Positions 39,034 to 48,353 are shown, numbered from the stretch's first letter. The stretch is 64,000 bases of DNA from Streptomyces zaomyceticus (GCF_014656215.1 NZ_BNBZ01000006.1:247203-311202); one strand, 5' to 3'. Translations and numbers: made by a program. The notes: generated from the sequence alone by a model not told the origin.

Positions 39034-39246
39034 TCAGGTGCGCTTGAGGTACTGGAGCACGATGAGACCCGCACCAGCAACCGCGAGGCACGCGGTTCCG
39101 GCCTTGGTGAGGCCATCAAGAGCAGTGCCACCAAGTTTGGTGACGACGATGAAAGACAGAAGGCCCGCCACCACACCGACGAGCATCACGATGATGATGT
39201 CGCGAACCGGGTGCGCGCAGATGGTGGTGGTGCCGCTGGACGTCAC
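39034..39246 (-). CDS. Small two-helix membrane protein (holin-like topology)
   Basis: A 70-residue protein beginning at a GTG with GGGAGGAAAC upstream, a strong ribosome site. It has a first hydrophobic helix (DIIIVMLVGVVAGLLSFIVV) and a second (TACLAVAGAGLIVLQYL) joined by a short Gly/Lys loop, ending in a basic tail KRT. The coding DNA is about 63 percent G+C by my count of three sequence lines, below its neighbours. Topology resembles small phage holins and plasmid spread proteins, but no sequence family is recognised. The neighbourhood looks rearranged, so it may be a remnant of a mobile element. Function unknown. Confidence 0.65.
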   Translation of the reverse strand: MTSSGTTTICAHPVRDIIIVMLVGVVAGLLSFIVVTKLGGTALDGLTKAGTACLAVAGAGLIVLQYLKRT

Positions 39247-39294
39247 GCTGTTTCCTCCCGAGTGTTACTGACGCGTATTGCATGGAGACACGCC

Positions 39295-39687
39295 TCACCT
39301 ATCGGTGCGGTCTCCAGCTGGGAGCCGACAAGGCAGCTCCTGGGCCCACGCCGTCACGGCGAGGCCACATGCGATCAGTTCGTCCTTTTCGGATTCGGGA
39401 AGGGGCAGACGCGTGCGCAGGTTTCCATCCAGTACACGCGCCAAGAAATGTACAGCATCGTCAACTACACGACAAGCGACCAGTGTTCGGAGGCGCAGTC
39501 GTGACACCGTCGCGCGGGGCCGGGGTGGAGCCGGCAGCGTCAGATCGGGCTTGCCCGCGAAGTGGTGGTACATGCTGCCCTGGCCCGCGCACGCCGCCCG
39601 CTGGACGGCCTTGGGGCTGGTCCCGACGTACCCGCGCTCCCACAGCGGCTCGCGGGTCGCCTCGATCAGTCGCTCCGAGGTGCTCAT
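39295..39687 (-). pseudogene. TetR regulator truncated after its DNA-binding domain
   Basis: The first 49 residues (ERLIEATREPLWERGYVGTSPKAVQRAACAGQGSMYHHFAGKPDL) are a normal TetR helix-turn-helix. From about position 39540 the frame departs from the family: instead of a helical ligand domain of about 140 residues it continues for some 80 unrelated residues (TLPAPPRPRATVSRLRL..., later VVDDAVHFLARVLDGNL and ELIACGLAVTAWAQELP) to a stop at 39295. This looks like a deletion or recombination junction that replaced the ligand domain. It is divergent from the SHOCT-ABC operon, its presumable former target. Whether a short DNA-binding protein is still made is open. Confidence 0.7.
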
Positions 39688-39696
39688 GAGCGGACT

Positions 39697-39716
39697 GTGC
39701 ATACCAGTAGGCACAG
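39697..39716. promoter_or_regulatory. Candidate TetR operator
   Basis: TGTGC-ATACCAGTAG-GCACA is an inverted repeat with 5-bp outer arms and a partly symmetric core, only 10 bp upstream of the truncated TetR gene's ATG (39687). It may be the operator of that regulator, and lies on the side facing the ABC operon. Confidence 0.4.
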
Positions 39717-39875
39717 AAGTAAGAGGCGTCCGGAACCACCACGCCCGGAACCGCCACGTACTCCCGCTGTCGTACGCGCGATGCCGCTGTCCGTACGACG
39801 CGCCCGAAGCCCCTCCGGAGGGAGTCTCGAACCACGGACAACGACCGACACAGCGCACCGAGGAGCTGAACCCTC

Positions 39876-40160
39876 ATGAACACACTCGCCCACGCGGGCC
39901 CCGGCCCGTGGATCCTTCTCTTCCCCCTCGTCTGGGCGGCCGTGATCTTCGGGCTCGTCACCGTCGCCCGCCGCGCCCGCGGCTTCGGCCGCTTCGCCGG
40001 CCCGGGGCGTGGCGCCGGTCCCGACGACAAGTCGCCCATCGCCCTGCTCGGCCACCGGTTCGCCGCCGGAGAGATCGACGAGGACGAGTACTGGCGCCGG
40101 CTGACCGTGCTCGAGGAGCAGTTCGGCCGCCGCACCGACTCCAAGGGGCGCCGGGCATGA
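39876..40160 (+). CDS. SHOCT domain-containing small membrane protein
   Basis: A 94-residue protein with one membrane helix (PWILLFPLVWAAVIFGLVTVAR), a Gly/Arg-rich linker and a C-terminal SHOCT motif (SPIALLGHRFAAGEIDEDEYWRRLTVLEEQF). SHOCT segments are short oligomerisation helices often attached to membrane anchors. GAGGAG precedes the ATG. Its stop overlaps the ABC ATPase start as ATGA, so it is the first gene of a three-gene transporter operon and may be an accessory subunit or regulator. Confidence 0.88.
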   Translation: MNTLAHAGPGPWILLFPLVWAAVIFGLVTVARRARGFGRFAGPGRGAGPDDKSPIALLGHRFAAGEIDEDEYWRRLTVLEEQFGRRTDSKGRRA

Positions 40161-40948
40161 CCACCACCGGAACGCGCCCCCGGGCCGCGCTGCCCGCCGC
40201 CGTCCGCGTCGTCGACGCCGTCAAGGTCTACGGACGCGACGACACCGAGGTCCGGGCCCTGGACGGGGTGAGCGTCGACTTCCCCGTCGGCCGCTTCACC
40301 GCCGTCATGGGCCCCTCCGGCTCCGGCAAGTCCACCCTGATGCACTGCGCCGCCGGGCTCGACACCCTCAGCTCCGGCGCCGCCCTCCTCGGCGACACCG
40401 ACCTGTCCACGCTCGACGACCGCCGTCTCACGTTGCTGCGCCGCGACCGGATCGGCTTCGTCTTCCAGGCCTTCAACCTGCTGCCGACCCTCACCGTCGC
40501 CGAGAACATCACCCTCCCGCTGGACCTCGCGGGGCGCACCGTCGACCGCGCACGGTTCGACCGGCTCGTCGACACCGTCGGACTCCGCGACCGCCTCCAC
40601 CACCGCCCGAGCGAGCTGTCCGGCGGACAGCAGCAGCGCGTGGCCGTCGCCCGCGCGTTCGCCGGGGAGCCGGACGTCGTCTTCGCCGACGAGCCCACCG
40701 GCAACCTCGACTCGCGTTCCGGGGAGGAGGTCCTGAGCCTGCTCGGCCGTACGGTGCGCGAGACCGGCCGCACGGTCGTCATGGTCACCCACGACCCGGT
40801 CGCCGCCGCCCACGCCGACGAGGTGATCTTCCTCGCGGACGGCAGGCTCGTGGACCGGATGCCCGATCCGACCGCCGACCGCGTCCTCGACCGGATGAAG
40901 GCCTTCGACAGCCGGGCGCCCGTCACGACCGGGGGAGCGACGCCATGA
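40157..40948 (+). CDS. ABC transporter ATP-binding protein (MacB/LolD type)
   Basis: A 263-residue ATPase. Walker A GPSGSGKST, Q-loop VFQAFNLLPTLT, signature LSGGQQQRVAVARAFAGEPDVVFADEPTGNLDSRSG (with Walker B) and H-loop MVTHDP are all intact, of the MacB/LolD subtype that partners FtsX-like permeases. Four-base overlaps (ATGA) link it to the SHOCT gene before and the permease after. It probably powers mechanotransmission-type export of a drug, lipid or peptide rather than import. Confidence 0.95.
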   Translation: MTTTGTRPRAALPAAVRVVDAVKVYGRDDTEVRALDGVSVDFPVGRFTAVMGPSGSGKSTLMHCAAGLDTLSSGAALLGDTDLSTLDDRRLTLLRRDRIGFVFQAFNLLPTLTVAENITLPLDLAGRTVDRARFDRLVDTVGLRDRLHHRPSELSGGQQQRVAVARAFAGEPDVVFADEPTGNLDSRSGEEVLSLLGRTVRETGRTVVMVTHDPVAAAHADEVIFLADGRLVDRMPDPTADRVLDRMKAFDSRAPVTTGGATP

Positions 40949-43677
40949 CCCACTTCGGAGCCAAGCCCAACGCCCGCGCCGGATCAAAGACCAACGCCCG
41001 CGCCAAAGCCAAGACCCGCACCCACACCGAAGCCGACACCCGCACCCCAGCCGAGACCCACCACCACACCGAAGCCGACACCCGCACCCCAGCCCAGACC
41101 CACCACCGCACCGGAACCGTGAGAACCCCCGCCTCCCTCCGCCTCGCCCGTTCCTCCCTCCGCGCGCACCGGCGTCGCTTCCTCGGCACCTTCGCCGCCG
41201 TCCTCCTCGGGGTCGCCTTCCTCACCGGCACCCTCGTCATGGGCGACACCCTCCGCGCGAGCTTCGACTCGATGTTCACCGGCGCCACCCGGGGCACGGA
41301 CGCCGTGGTCCGCAGCGCCGTCACCGTGACCGCCGCGGGCGAGGCCCAGGGCACCCGCGGCCCCGTCGACGCGGCCCTCGCCGAGCGCCTCGCGCACCTC
41401 CCCGGGGTCGCCGCCGCCGCGCCGCGCATCGAGGGCGCGGGCCAGCTCCTCGCCGCCGACGGCACGCCCGTCGGCGGCAAGGGCCCGCCCACCCTCGCCG
41501 GGAACTGGATCGAGGACCCGGCGCTCAACCCGTACCGGCTCGCGGAAGGCCGCGCCCCGAACGCCTCCGGCGAGGTCGTCGTCAACCGGGGTGCCGCGAA
41601 GGCCGCCGGTCTCGCCCTCGGCGACGCGACGGTGCTGCGCACCCCCGACCCGGTGCGCGTCACCGTCGTCGGTCTGGCCACCTTCGGCGGCGCGGACGGC
41701 ATGGGCCAGGTCACCTGGGCGGGTCTCACCCGGGCCGACGCCGAGCGGTATCTGACGGCGAGCCCGGGCGAGGCGACCGCCATCTCCGTACGCGCCGGGC
41801 CCGGCGTCTCCCAGGAGGAGCTGGTCGCCGCGCTCGGCCCCGCCCTCCCCGACGGCGTCGAGGCGATCACCGGACAGCGCGCCGCCGAGGAGAACACCGA
41901 GATGGTCTCCGGCCGCTTCCTCGGCCTCTTCACCACCTTCCTGCTGGTGTTCAGCGGGGTCGCGGTGCTCGTCTCGGTCTTCACCATCCACAACACCTTC
42001 GCCGTCCTCGTCGCCCAGCGGACCCGCGAGAACGCCCTGCTGCGCGCGATCGGCGCCGCCCGCCGCCAGGTCGTCACCGGCACCCTGGCCGAGGCGCTGA
42101 CCGTCGGTCTGCTCGCCTCCCTCTCCGGACTGCTCGTCGGCATCGGTGTGGCGGCCGGACTCCAGGCCCTCTTCCCGGCCATCGGCTTCCCCTTCCCCGA
42201 GGGCGACCTGGTGGTGACCGGCACCTCCCTCGCGCTGCCGCTCGGCGTCGGGCTCGCGGTCTGCGCCGGTTCGGCGCTCCTGCCCGCCGTACGGGCCGGG
42301 CGCACGGCCCCGCTCGCCGCGCTCCGCGAGACGCAGGTGGACGTCTCCGGAACCTCCCGCACCCGGGCGACGGCCGGGGGAGCGATGCTCGCCGTCGCGG
42401 TCGGCACGGTGTTCGCCGGGGTGCTCGGCACCCCCTCGCTGTGGCTCGCCGCGACCGGCGCCGCGCTCGCCGTCGCCGCCTTCGTGGTCCTCGGACCGGT
42501 CGCCGCCTCCGTCGCCGTACGGGTACTGGCCCGCCCGCTGCGTGGCGCCAACCGAGGTCTCGCCCGCCGCAACGCCCTGCGCAGCCCGGGGCGTACGGCG
42601 GCGACCGCCACCGCCCTGATGGTCGGCGTCGCCGTGGTCACCCTCTTCACGGTCTTCGGCGCTTCCCTCAAGGCGACCATGGACCGCACCGTCGACCGGT
42701 CCTTCGCCGGCGACGTGGCCATCGCCGGGGCCTCGTTCGGCGCGGGCGGCGCGGGCCTCAGCCCCCGGCTCGCTCCCGCCGTGGCCGCGCTGCCCGAAGT
42801 CGAGACCGCCGTGGGGCTGGGGCGCGGGGTGGCGGAGGTGAACGGCCGGGGCCGCGCCCTGACGGTCACCGATCCGGCCGCACTCGCCCGCACCCTCGAT
42901 CTGGGGGAGGTGCGGGGTTCCCTCACCGGACTCGGCGCGGACGGACTCGCCGTCGCCGCCGACGAGGCGGCGTCCGCGGGCCTCGCGCCCGGCCGGACGG
43001 CCGAGCTGACGTTCACGGACGGTACCCGGCACACCTTCACCGTCCGCGCGGTCTACGCGCGGGCCGATCTCGCCGGCGACTACCTCGTCACCCGGGAGGC
43101 CTGGGCCCCGCACCGCACCCAGGACGCCGACAGCCTCGTCGCCGTCTCCTTCGCGGACGGGGTCGAGGCCGGACAGGGCAAGGCCGCGGTGACCGAGGTC
43201 GCGGAACGCTACGGCCGGCCGGAGGTGCAGACCCGGGAGGAGTACGCGGCGTCCTCGGCGGGCGGCATCGACATGATGCTCACCCTCGTGTACGCGCTCC
43301 TCGCGCTCGCCGTCCTGATCGCGCTGCTCGGCATCGCGAACACGCTGACCCTCTCGGTCCATGAACGGACCAGGGAACTGGGCCTGTTGCGGGCCGTCGG
43401 GCAGACCCGGGCCCAGCTGCGGGCCGTGGTCCGCTGGGAGTCGGTCCTGGTGGCGGCGTTCGGCACGGCCGGCGGGCTCCTCCTCGGAGGCTTCCTCGGC
43501 TGGGTGCTGGTCCGGGCCTCGGAGGGTTCGGGCGACAGCGCGCTCGCCTTCGCCGTACCGGCGGTGCAGCTGGCGACGGTGGCCCTGGTCGGTCTCGTCG
43601 CGGGGGCCGTGGCGTCCTGGCGCCCGGCGCGCCGGGCGGCCCGCCTGGAGATCCTCAGGGCGATCGCCACGGAGTGA
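40945..43677 (+). CDS. FtsX-like ABC transporter permease
   Basis: A 910-residue permease with two FtsX-type units: first helix at about 80-100, large extracytoplasmic (MacB core) domain, three helices around 320-460, then a second FtsX unit ending at about 780-900 with [43 protein letters not shown], the FtsX signature. The first 60 residues are a hydrophilic Thr/His/Glu tail made of two 14-residue repeats. If translation started at the GTG at 41118 this tail would be absent, but the ATG overlaps the ATPase stop and has GGGGGAG before it. Partner of the upstream ATPase. Confidence 0.93.
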   Translation: MTHFGAKPNARAGSKTNARAKAKTRTHTEADTRTPAETHHHTEADTRTPAQTHHRTGTVRTPASLRLARSSLRAHRRRFLGTFAAVLLGVAFLTGTLVMGDTLRASFDSMFTGATRGTDAVVRSAVTVTAAGEAQGTRGPVDAALAERLAHLPGVAAAAPRIEGAGQLLAADGTPVGGKGPPTLAGNWIEDPALNPYRLAEGRAPNASGEVVVNRGAAKAAGLALGDATVLRTPDPVRVTVVGLATFGGADGMGQVTWAGLTRADAERYLTASPGEATAISVRAGPGVSQEELVAALGPALPDGVEAITGQRAAEENTEMVSGRFLGLFTTFLLVFSGVAVLVSVFTIHNTFAVLVAQRTRENALLRAIGAARRQVVTGTLAEALTVGLLASLSGLLVGIGVAAGLQALFPAIGFPFPEGDLVVTGTSLALPLGVGLAVCAGSALLPAVRAGRTAPLAALRETQVDVSGTSRTRATAGGAMLAVAVGTVFAGVLGTPSLWLAATGAALAVAAFVVLGPVAASVAVRVLARPLRGANRGLARRNALRSPGRTAATATALMVGVAVVTLFTVFGASLKATMDRTVDRSFAGDVAIAGASFGAGGAGLSPRLAPAVAALPEVETAVGLGRGVAEVNGRGRALTVTDPAALARTLDLGEVRGSLTGLGADGLAVAADEAASAGLAPGRTAELTFTDGTRHTFTVRAVYARADLAGDYLVTREAWAPHRTQDADSLVAVSFADGVEAGQGKAAVTEVAERYGRPEVQTREEYAASSAGGIDMMLTLVYALLALAVLIALLGIANTLTLSVHERTRELGLLRAVGQTRAQLRAVVRWESVLVAAFGTAGGLLLGGFLGWVLVRASEGSGDSALAFAVPAVQLATVALVGLVAGAVASWRPARRAARLEILRAIATE
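41023..41106. repeat. 42-bp tandem repeat, two in-frame copies
   Basis: A 42-bp unit is present at 41023-41064 and 41065-41106 with a single difference near its end. Each encodes [14 protein letters not shown] or [14 protein letters not shown] in the N-terminal tail of the FtsX-like permease. Confidence 0.92.
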
Positions 43678-43726
43678 GGGCGCGGAGACGGGTCCGTGGC
43701 GGGCGCCACGGGCCCCGGGGCTCCGG

Positions 43727-44506
43727 TCAGCCCGCGCGGCCCGCCGGCACCCGGCGGGCCGTGGCCACGCCGCTGCTCGGCGCGAGGACCGGCGTGGGGG
43801 TCGGCGCGAGGACGGGCTCGGGAACCGGCGCGAGAACGGGCTCGGGGACCGGGGCGAGGACGGGCTCGGGGGACAGCGCGGGCGCCGGCGTGGCCGGGGC
43901 GCTGAGCGGGACGCCGGGGAACGGCGCGTACCCCAGGAAGGGTCCCTCGGCGACGGAGTCGTACACGGCGTGGGAACGGGTCGCGACCGGAGCCGGTGAC
44001 GGTGGCGCCGAAAGCGTGAACCACACCACCTTCCCGTCGGCCCCACAGGGACGGACCCCCCAACTCTCGCTGACCGCGCCGACGATGGCGAGGCCGCGAC
44101 CCGATGTGGCCAGCTCGTCGAACGCGTCGAGCGGGTCCGGACAGCCGGCCTTCGGTATGCGGGGGTCGTGGTCCCGGACGGAGACCGTGAGGCGGTCGAG
44201 CAGCAGCTCGATCTCCACGGTGCACCGCTTGTCCGGCTGCGCGTGCCGGTGGACGTTCGTCAGAAGCTCGGTGACACCGAGCACGGCATGGTCGATCAGA
44301 CCGTCGAGATGCCAATGGCGAAGATGCGCGGAGACAATTCTGCGGACCTGTCCGATCCGCGACGGCAGGGCCTGGAGCTCCACCGCGTAATATCTGCTCG
44401 GCTCGCTGATCACGGCTGCGACTCCCCGAAGTAGTCCGGAAGAAGACGAAGATTCGGATCTCTCATGCGGTACAGCGGGGTGGCGAACTGAGCTCAGTGT
44501 CACCAC
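43727..44506 (-). CDS. RsbW-like ATP-binding protein (anti-sigma factor type)
   Basis: A 259-residue protein. Residues 1-45 are a Ser-rich leader (RSESSSSSGLLRGVAAVISEPSRYYAV); 45-165 are a HATPase_c_2 domain with HAVLGVTELLTNVHRHAQPDKRC (N-box), RDHDPRIPK (G1) and GRGLAIVGAVSESWGVRP (G2). It resembles the many Streptomyces RsbW-type kinases that bind anti-anti-sigma factors, but no partner gene is adjacent. The C-terminus is a Pro-rich tail with repeated PEPVLAPV. Start at GTG 44506 or the next codon, GTG 44503, after GAGGG. Function beyond the family is open. Confidence 0.88.
   Translation of the reverse strand: MVTLSSVRHPAVPHERSESSSSSGLLRGVAAVISEPSRYYAVELQALPSRIGQVRRIVSAHLRHWHLDGLIDHAVLGVTELLTNVHRHAQPDKRCTVEIELLLDRLTVSVRDHDPRIPKAGCPDPLDAFDELATSGRGLAIVGAVSESWGVRPCGADGKVVWFTLSAPPSPAPVATRSHAVYDSVAEGPFLGYAPFPGVPLSAPATPAPALSPEPVLAPVPEPVLAPVPEPVLAPTPTPVLAPSSGVATARRVPAGRAG
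43778..43873. repeat. 24-bp in-frame tandem repeat, four units
   Basis: Four units of the type CGGCGCGAGGACGGGCTCGGGGAC begin at 43778, 43802, 43826 and 43850. On the minus strand each encodes the eight residues VPEPVLAP (or PTPTPVLAP-like) in the tail of the RsbW-like protein. Confidence 0.9.
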
Positions 44507-44675
44507 CGGTCAACCCTCGGTGAGGTGGTTCCAGCCTGGACCAGTGGTGACCGTCCCGCAACTCACGGCGAACCGCGTGTCGGTCGCGTGACCCTGTTGC
44601 CCGGCCGCCCTGCCGTCACGCCGCCATGTGGGTTCGTCGGCCTCGGTGAAGCGGCCGGCCCGCCCGTCAACGGCT

Positions 44676-45002
44676 TCAGCGCCGCCCCGCCGCCCGCTTG
44701 AGCGCCGCGAGGAACCGCCCCGACTCCTCCGACGTGCCGTCGCGCTCGCGATCGGCGTCGCCGTCCTGGTGGAGCCTCAGGCGGTAGCGGGTGCCGTTCA
44801 CGGTCGCCACCGCCTCGTCGGGCTTCGCGAACCACGGCCGCCCCGCCCGGACCGCCGCCACGGGTGCGCTGTCGATCTCGCTGCCGTAACTGGTGAGGAG
44901 GGCGAGCCGCCCGTCCTCGATCCGCACCTCGCCGGCGCGTGTCAGTGAACGCGGCCAGCGGGCGATCTTCACACCCCTGGCGCTGAACTCGGGTTCCGAC
45001 AT
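44676..45002 (-). CDS. Conserved hypothetical protein
   Basis: A 108-residue soluble protein, ATG at 45002 with AAGGGG upstream. The N-terminal part ([49 protein letters not shown]) looks like a small beta-barrel or PH-like domain; the tail is basic and helical ([16 protein letters not shown]). No catalytic motif. I do not recognise a named family. It is divergent from the cysteine-synthase-fold gene by 175 bp. Confidence 0.72.
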   Translation of the reverse strand: MSEPEFSARGVKIARWPRSLTRAGEVRIEDGRLALLTSYGSEIDSAPVAAVRAGRPWFAKPDEAVATVNGTRYRLRLHQDGDADRERDGTSEESGRFLAALKRAAGRR

Positions 45003-45177
45003 GCCGATCCGCCCCTTTCACCCGGTTGCCGTTACCAGTGTGCCGGGCCGTCGCGGTCCGCACCAGTGGCCCTTCCGCAAGTCATCCCTATGGACAGTCA
45101 AAGGAATCGTTTGCCCAGGTGAGAGGGGTATTGTCGGCGCCGGGGCACCCCAGGGAAGTGACCGAGGAGAGGCGCGG

Positions 45178-46392
45178 ATGAGCACCACGGAGAACAGTGC
45201 GGTGAACAGTGCGACGGGCGGCGCGGCCGGCGGTGCGGACAGCGGAGTGACGGGCGGTGCGACGGGCGGCGCCGTGAGCGGCGTGGCCACCGCGGCGGTG
45301 ACCGTCGACGTCGACCGCAGCGATCCCGCGTACCGGTCCTGGCTCAAGGAGGCCGTCCGCAAGGTCCAGGCCGACGCCAACCGCTCGGCCGACACGCACC
45401 TGCTGCGCTTCCCGCTCCCCGAGAAGTGGGGCATCGACCTCTACCTCAAGGACGAGTCCACCCACCCCACCGGCAGCCTCAAGCACCGGCTGGCCCGCTC
45501 CCTCTTCCTGTACGGCCTCTGCAACGGCTGGGTGCGGCCGGGAGCGCCCGTCATCGAGGCCTCCAGCGGCTCGACCGCCGTCTCCGAGGCGTACTTCGCG
45601 AAGCTCATCGGCGTGCCCTTCATCTCGGTCATGCCCCGCACGACGAGCCCGGAGAAGTGCCGGCTGATCGAGTTCCACGGCGGTCAGTGCCACTTCGTCG
45701 ACGACTCGCGCACGATGTACGAGGAGGCCGCCGCGCTCGCCGAGCGCACCGGCGGTCACTACATGGACCAGTTCACGTACGCGGAACGGGCCACGGACTG
45801 GCGCGGCAACAACAACATCGCCGAATCGATGTACCAGCAGCTGAAGTTGGAGCGCTACCCGGAGCCCGCGTGGATCGTGGCCACCGCGGGCACCGGCGGC
45901 ACCTCGGCGACCATCGCCCGCTACGTCCACTACATGCAGCACGACACCCGTATCTGTGTCGCCGACCCCGAGAACTCCTGTTTCTTCGACGGCTGGACGC
46001 ACCACGACCCGGACGCCACCGCGGACTGCGGTTCACGGATCGAGGGCATCGGCCGCCCCCGGATGGAGCCGAGCTTCGTGCCCGGGGCCGTCGACCGCAT
46101 GATGAAGGTGCCCGACGCGGCCAGCGTCGCCGCCGTCCGCGCCCTGGAGACCGCGATCGGCCGCAAGGCGGGCGGCTCGACCGGCACCGGCCTGTGGAGC
46201 GCCTTCAAGATCATCGCCGAGATGGTCGCCCACGAACGGACCGGGAGTGTCGTCACCCTGATGTGCGACCCGGGCGAGCGCTACCTCGACAAGTACTACT
46301 CCGACGCATGGCTGGCCGCCCAGGGCCTCGACATCGCCCCGTACAGCGCGGCTATCGAACGGTTCCTGGCGACGGGCGCCTGGCCGGAGTGA
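45178..46392 (+). CDS. PLP-dependent cysteine synthase family enzyme (cysteine desulfhydrase-like)
   Basis: A 404-residue fold-type II PLP enzyme. [23 protein letters not shown] places the cofactor lysine at Lys102; [21 protein letters not shown] is the Asn/Ser-type substrate loop; [18 protein letters not shown] is the phosphate-binding Gly/Thr loop. Similar proteins are annotated as L-cysteine desulfhydrase (Cds1) or cysteine synthase. A 40-residue Gly/Thr/Ala-rich N-terminal extension is unusual. Start ATG at 45178 with GAGGAGAGG. The 3' end overlaps the convergent SRPBCC gene by 41 bp. Reaction (H2S release versus synthesis) cannot be settled. Confidence 0.9.
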   Translation: MSTTENSAVNSATGGAAGGADSGVTGGATGGAVSGVATAAVTVDVDRSDPAYRSWLKEAVRKVQADANRSADTHLLRFPLPEKWGIDLYLKDESTHPTGSLKHRLARSLFLYGLCNGWVRPGAPVIEASSGSTAVSEAYFAKLIGVPFISVMPRTTSPEKCRLIEFHGGQCHFVDDSRTMYEEAAALAERTGGHYMDQFTYAERATDWRGNNNIAESMYQQLKLERYPEPAWIVATAGTGGTSATIARYVHYMQHDTRICVADPENSCFFDGWTHHDPDATADCGSRIEGIGRPRMEPSFVPGAVDRMMKVPDAASVAAVRALETAIGRKAGGSTGTGLWSAFKIIAEMVAHERTGSVVTLMCDPGERYLDKYYSDAWLAAQGLDIAPYSAAIERFLATGAWPE

Positions 46393-46852
46393 GCCTCCGG
46401 TCCAGCCGGCGCACCGCGTCCCGGAAGGACAACCCCACGCCGGGCCCCGCGAGGCGCAGCCCCAGCCGGAGCGGGGCCGCGCCGTCCGCGGCCATCGTCC
46501 ACCGCAGCCGGGTTCCCTTCCCGACGGGGGAGAGGGCCCACTCCTCCGCGAGGGCCGTGATGCCGGGGGCGTTCGTCGAATCGACGCGATAGGCGTACCG
46601 GACGTCGGGCTCGGAGGCGAGGATCGTCTCCTCGAAGGCGATCCCGCCCCGCAGCCGGACGGTCCGGCCCGCCCCGTCGCCCGACGGGACGGCGGAGGTG
46701 ACCGCGGTGAACCAGGCGGGCAGGCTCCCCACCTCCAGGGCCAGCGACCGGTAGACGGCCGAGGGCGGGGCGGCGAGCGTGGCGCTGAAGACCAGACGGA
46801 CGGGCGCGGATGCGGTGAAGTCGAGCTCCACCGGCCTCAGTCGGCGTGCCAT
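46352..46852 (-). CDS. SRPBCC family protein
   Basis: A 166-residue helix-grip fold protein: [35 protein letters not shown] (N-terminal strand and helix pair), [23 protein letters not shown], and a C-terminal amphipathic helix ending in a basic tail. GGGGAGG precedes the ATG at 46852. The stop overlaps the cysteine-synthase-fold gene on the opposite strand. It lies 108 bp after another SRPBCC gene in the same direction, so the two may be related by duplication. Ligand unknown. Confidence 0.85.
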   Translation of the reverse strand: MARRLRPVELDFTASAPVRLVFSATLAAPPSAVYRSLALEVGSLPAWFTAVTSAVPSGDGAGRTVRLRGGIAFEETILASEPDVRYAYRVDSTNAPGITALAEEWALSPVGKGTRLRWTMAADGAAPLRLGLRLAGPGVGLSFRDAVRRLDRRLTPARRPSPGTVR

Positions 46853-46960
46853 GGACCGAACCTCCCCTGGACGGACGCGAAAGAGCACCGTAGCTGACGA
46901 GATGTCAACAGCACAGGGGGAGGGGACGGTGGTCCCGCTCACTCCCGGCGCGGCCGGCTC

Positions 46961-47401
46961 TCACCCCTCCCGCAGCAGCCCGTCCACCGCCCGACCGAAC
47001 AGCACCCGACCCGCCCGCCGGAGCAGCGGATCGAAGGCCTTCGGCAGCCCGCGCACGGACAGCTCCTCCGTCCACAGCACCCGGCTGCCGCCCCCCGGCA
47101 GTTCGGTCACCTCGACGAGCGCCCACCCCCGTACGACCCGGCCGGACTTCTCCAGCCGGCACGTCCCGGCGCGGCCCGCCGCCGGGGGTTCCCAGCGCAC
47201 GACCTCCATCGGATCGTCGAAGGACAGCCGGCCGATGCCGGTACGGGCCGTGAACCGGGTCCCGGCCCGGTTCGGTCCGGGGGTCAGCACCCTCGTCCGG
47301 GTCAGCGGCACCTGGCGGCCGTGCGCCGGCCAGTCCGTGAGCCGCCGCCACACCTCCTCCGGCGCCGCCGGCACCGTCCGCTCGACCCGGAAGAGGGTCA
47401 C
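46961..47401 (-). CDS. SRPBCC family protein, coupled to a DeoR regulator
   Basis: A 146-residue SRPBCC protein: LFRVERTVPAAPEEVWRRLTDWPAHGRQVPLTRTRVLTPGP opens the fold and SVRGLPKAFDPLLRRAGRVLFGRAVDGLL is the long C-terminal helix. Its GTG start overlaps the stop of the upstream DeoR gene as GTGA, so it is translated with the regulator. That coupling is odd for an SRPBCC protein and may hint at a shared ligand or only at shared expression. Confidence 0.88.
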   Translation of the reverse strand: MTLFRVERTVPAAPEEVWRRLTDWPAHGRQVPLTRTRVLTPGPNRAGTRFTARTGIGRLSFDDPMEVVRWEPPAAGRAGTCRLEKSGRVVRGWALVEVTELPGGGSRVLWTEELSVRGLPKAFDPLLRRAGRVLFGRAVDGLLREG

Positions 47402-48219
47402 GCCTGCTCCTCGCCCGCCACCACGAGCCCCGGCAGGTGCTCCACGACCTCGGCCCGGACGGTCTCCGGCAGACCGGGGTCCGTCACCCAGGTGTCCACC
47501 TCGTCCAGGGCGGCGAAGGAACTCAGTCCCACGGTCCCCCACTTGGTGTGGTCGGCGACCACCACGACCCGGCGTGCCGAACGCATCAGGCACCCGTTCG
47601 TCTCCGCCTCCGCCAGGTTCGGCGTCGAGAGGCCCGCCTCCACCGAGATGCCGTGCACCCCGAGGAACAGCAGGTCGAAGTGGAGCGAACGGACCGCCCG
47701 GTCGGCCACCGGACCCACCAGCGCGTCGGACGGCGTGCGCATCCCGCCCGTCAGGACGACCGTCGCCGCCCCGCGCCGCGACTCGCCGCCCGCCGGCTGG
47801 GCCTCGTGGAAGACGTCCGCGACCCGGACCGAGTTGGTCACCACCGTCAGGTCCGGCACGTCGAGCAGATGCCGTGCCAGGGCGTACGTCGTCGTCCCGC
47901 CGGACAGGGCGATCGCGCTGCCCGGCGCGACCAGGGCCGCCGCCGCCCGGGCGATCTCGTCCTTGGCGCTCGGTTCGAGGACCGACTTGGCCTCGAAGCC
48001 CGGCTCGTGCGTACTCGCCTCGACCACCGGTACGGCCCCGCCGTGCACCTTCGCCAGCATGCCCTGCCGGGCCAGCGCGTCCAGGTCGCGACGGATCGTC
48101 ATGTCCGAGACGCTGAGGCGCCGGGTCAACTCGTTGACCCGGACACCGCCGCGCCGCCGTACCTCGTCGAGGATCAGGGCGCGCCGCTGCTCCGCGAGGA
48201 GATTCTGGTTGTCAGTCAC
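47398..48219 (-). CDS. DeoR/GlpR family transcriptional regulator
   Basis: A 273-residue DeoR protein: N-terminal helix-turn-helix RRALILDEVRRRGGVRVNELTRRLSVSDMTIRRDLDALARQGMLAKVHGGAV (the family signature), then a sugar-phosphate isomerase-like sensor domain with IALSGGTTTYALARHLL, LTGGM and LFLGVHGIS...GLSTPN. It should repress sugar-metabolism genes and be released by a phosphorylated sugar. The GTG at 48219 starts the recognisable domain; AAGGA is 13 bases upstream. Divergent from the large GHSQG membrane protein by 134 bp. Confidence 0.93.
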   Translation of the reverse strand: MTDNQNLLAEQRRALILDEVRRRGGVRVNELTRRLSVSDMTIRRDLDALARQGMLAKVHGGAVPVVEASTHEPGFEAKSVLEPSAKDEIARAAAALVAPGSAIALSGGTTTYALARHLLDVPDLTVVTNSVRVADVFHEAQPAGGESRRGAATVVLTGGMRTPSDALVGPVADRAVRSLHFDLLFLGVHGISVEAGLSTPNLAEAETNGCLMRSARRVVVVADHTKWGTVGLSSFAALDEVDTWVTDPGLPETVRAEVVEHLPGLVVAGEEQA

Positions 48220-48353
48220 CGCCGGGGCCGGTCCTTCCGCAGGAGACAAGGGGATGGGTGTCGGATTCGGTGAGGAACGGTGCGCTGGTGCACGACCGTC
48301 CGGGATCCTGGTGCCGACGTCGCATCCTCCCACCCTGAGAGGAAGTCCCCTCA

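Noticed and set aside
39295..39687. Intact TetR gene
   Set aside because: Only the helix-turn-helix is family-like; the rest has no TetR ligand domain and is too short, so it is treated as truncated.
40984..44046. A 1020-codon minus-strand frame opposite the FtsX-like permease
   Set aside because: Antisense to a transporter with clear motifs; composition is dominated by Gly/Glu/Asp/Arg as expected for antisense frames here.
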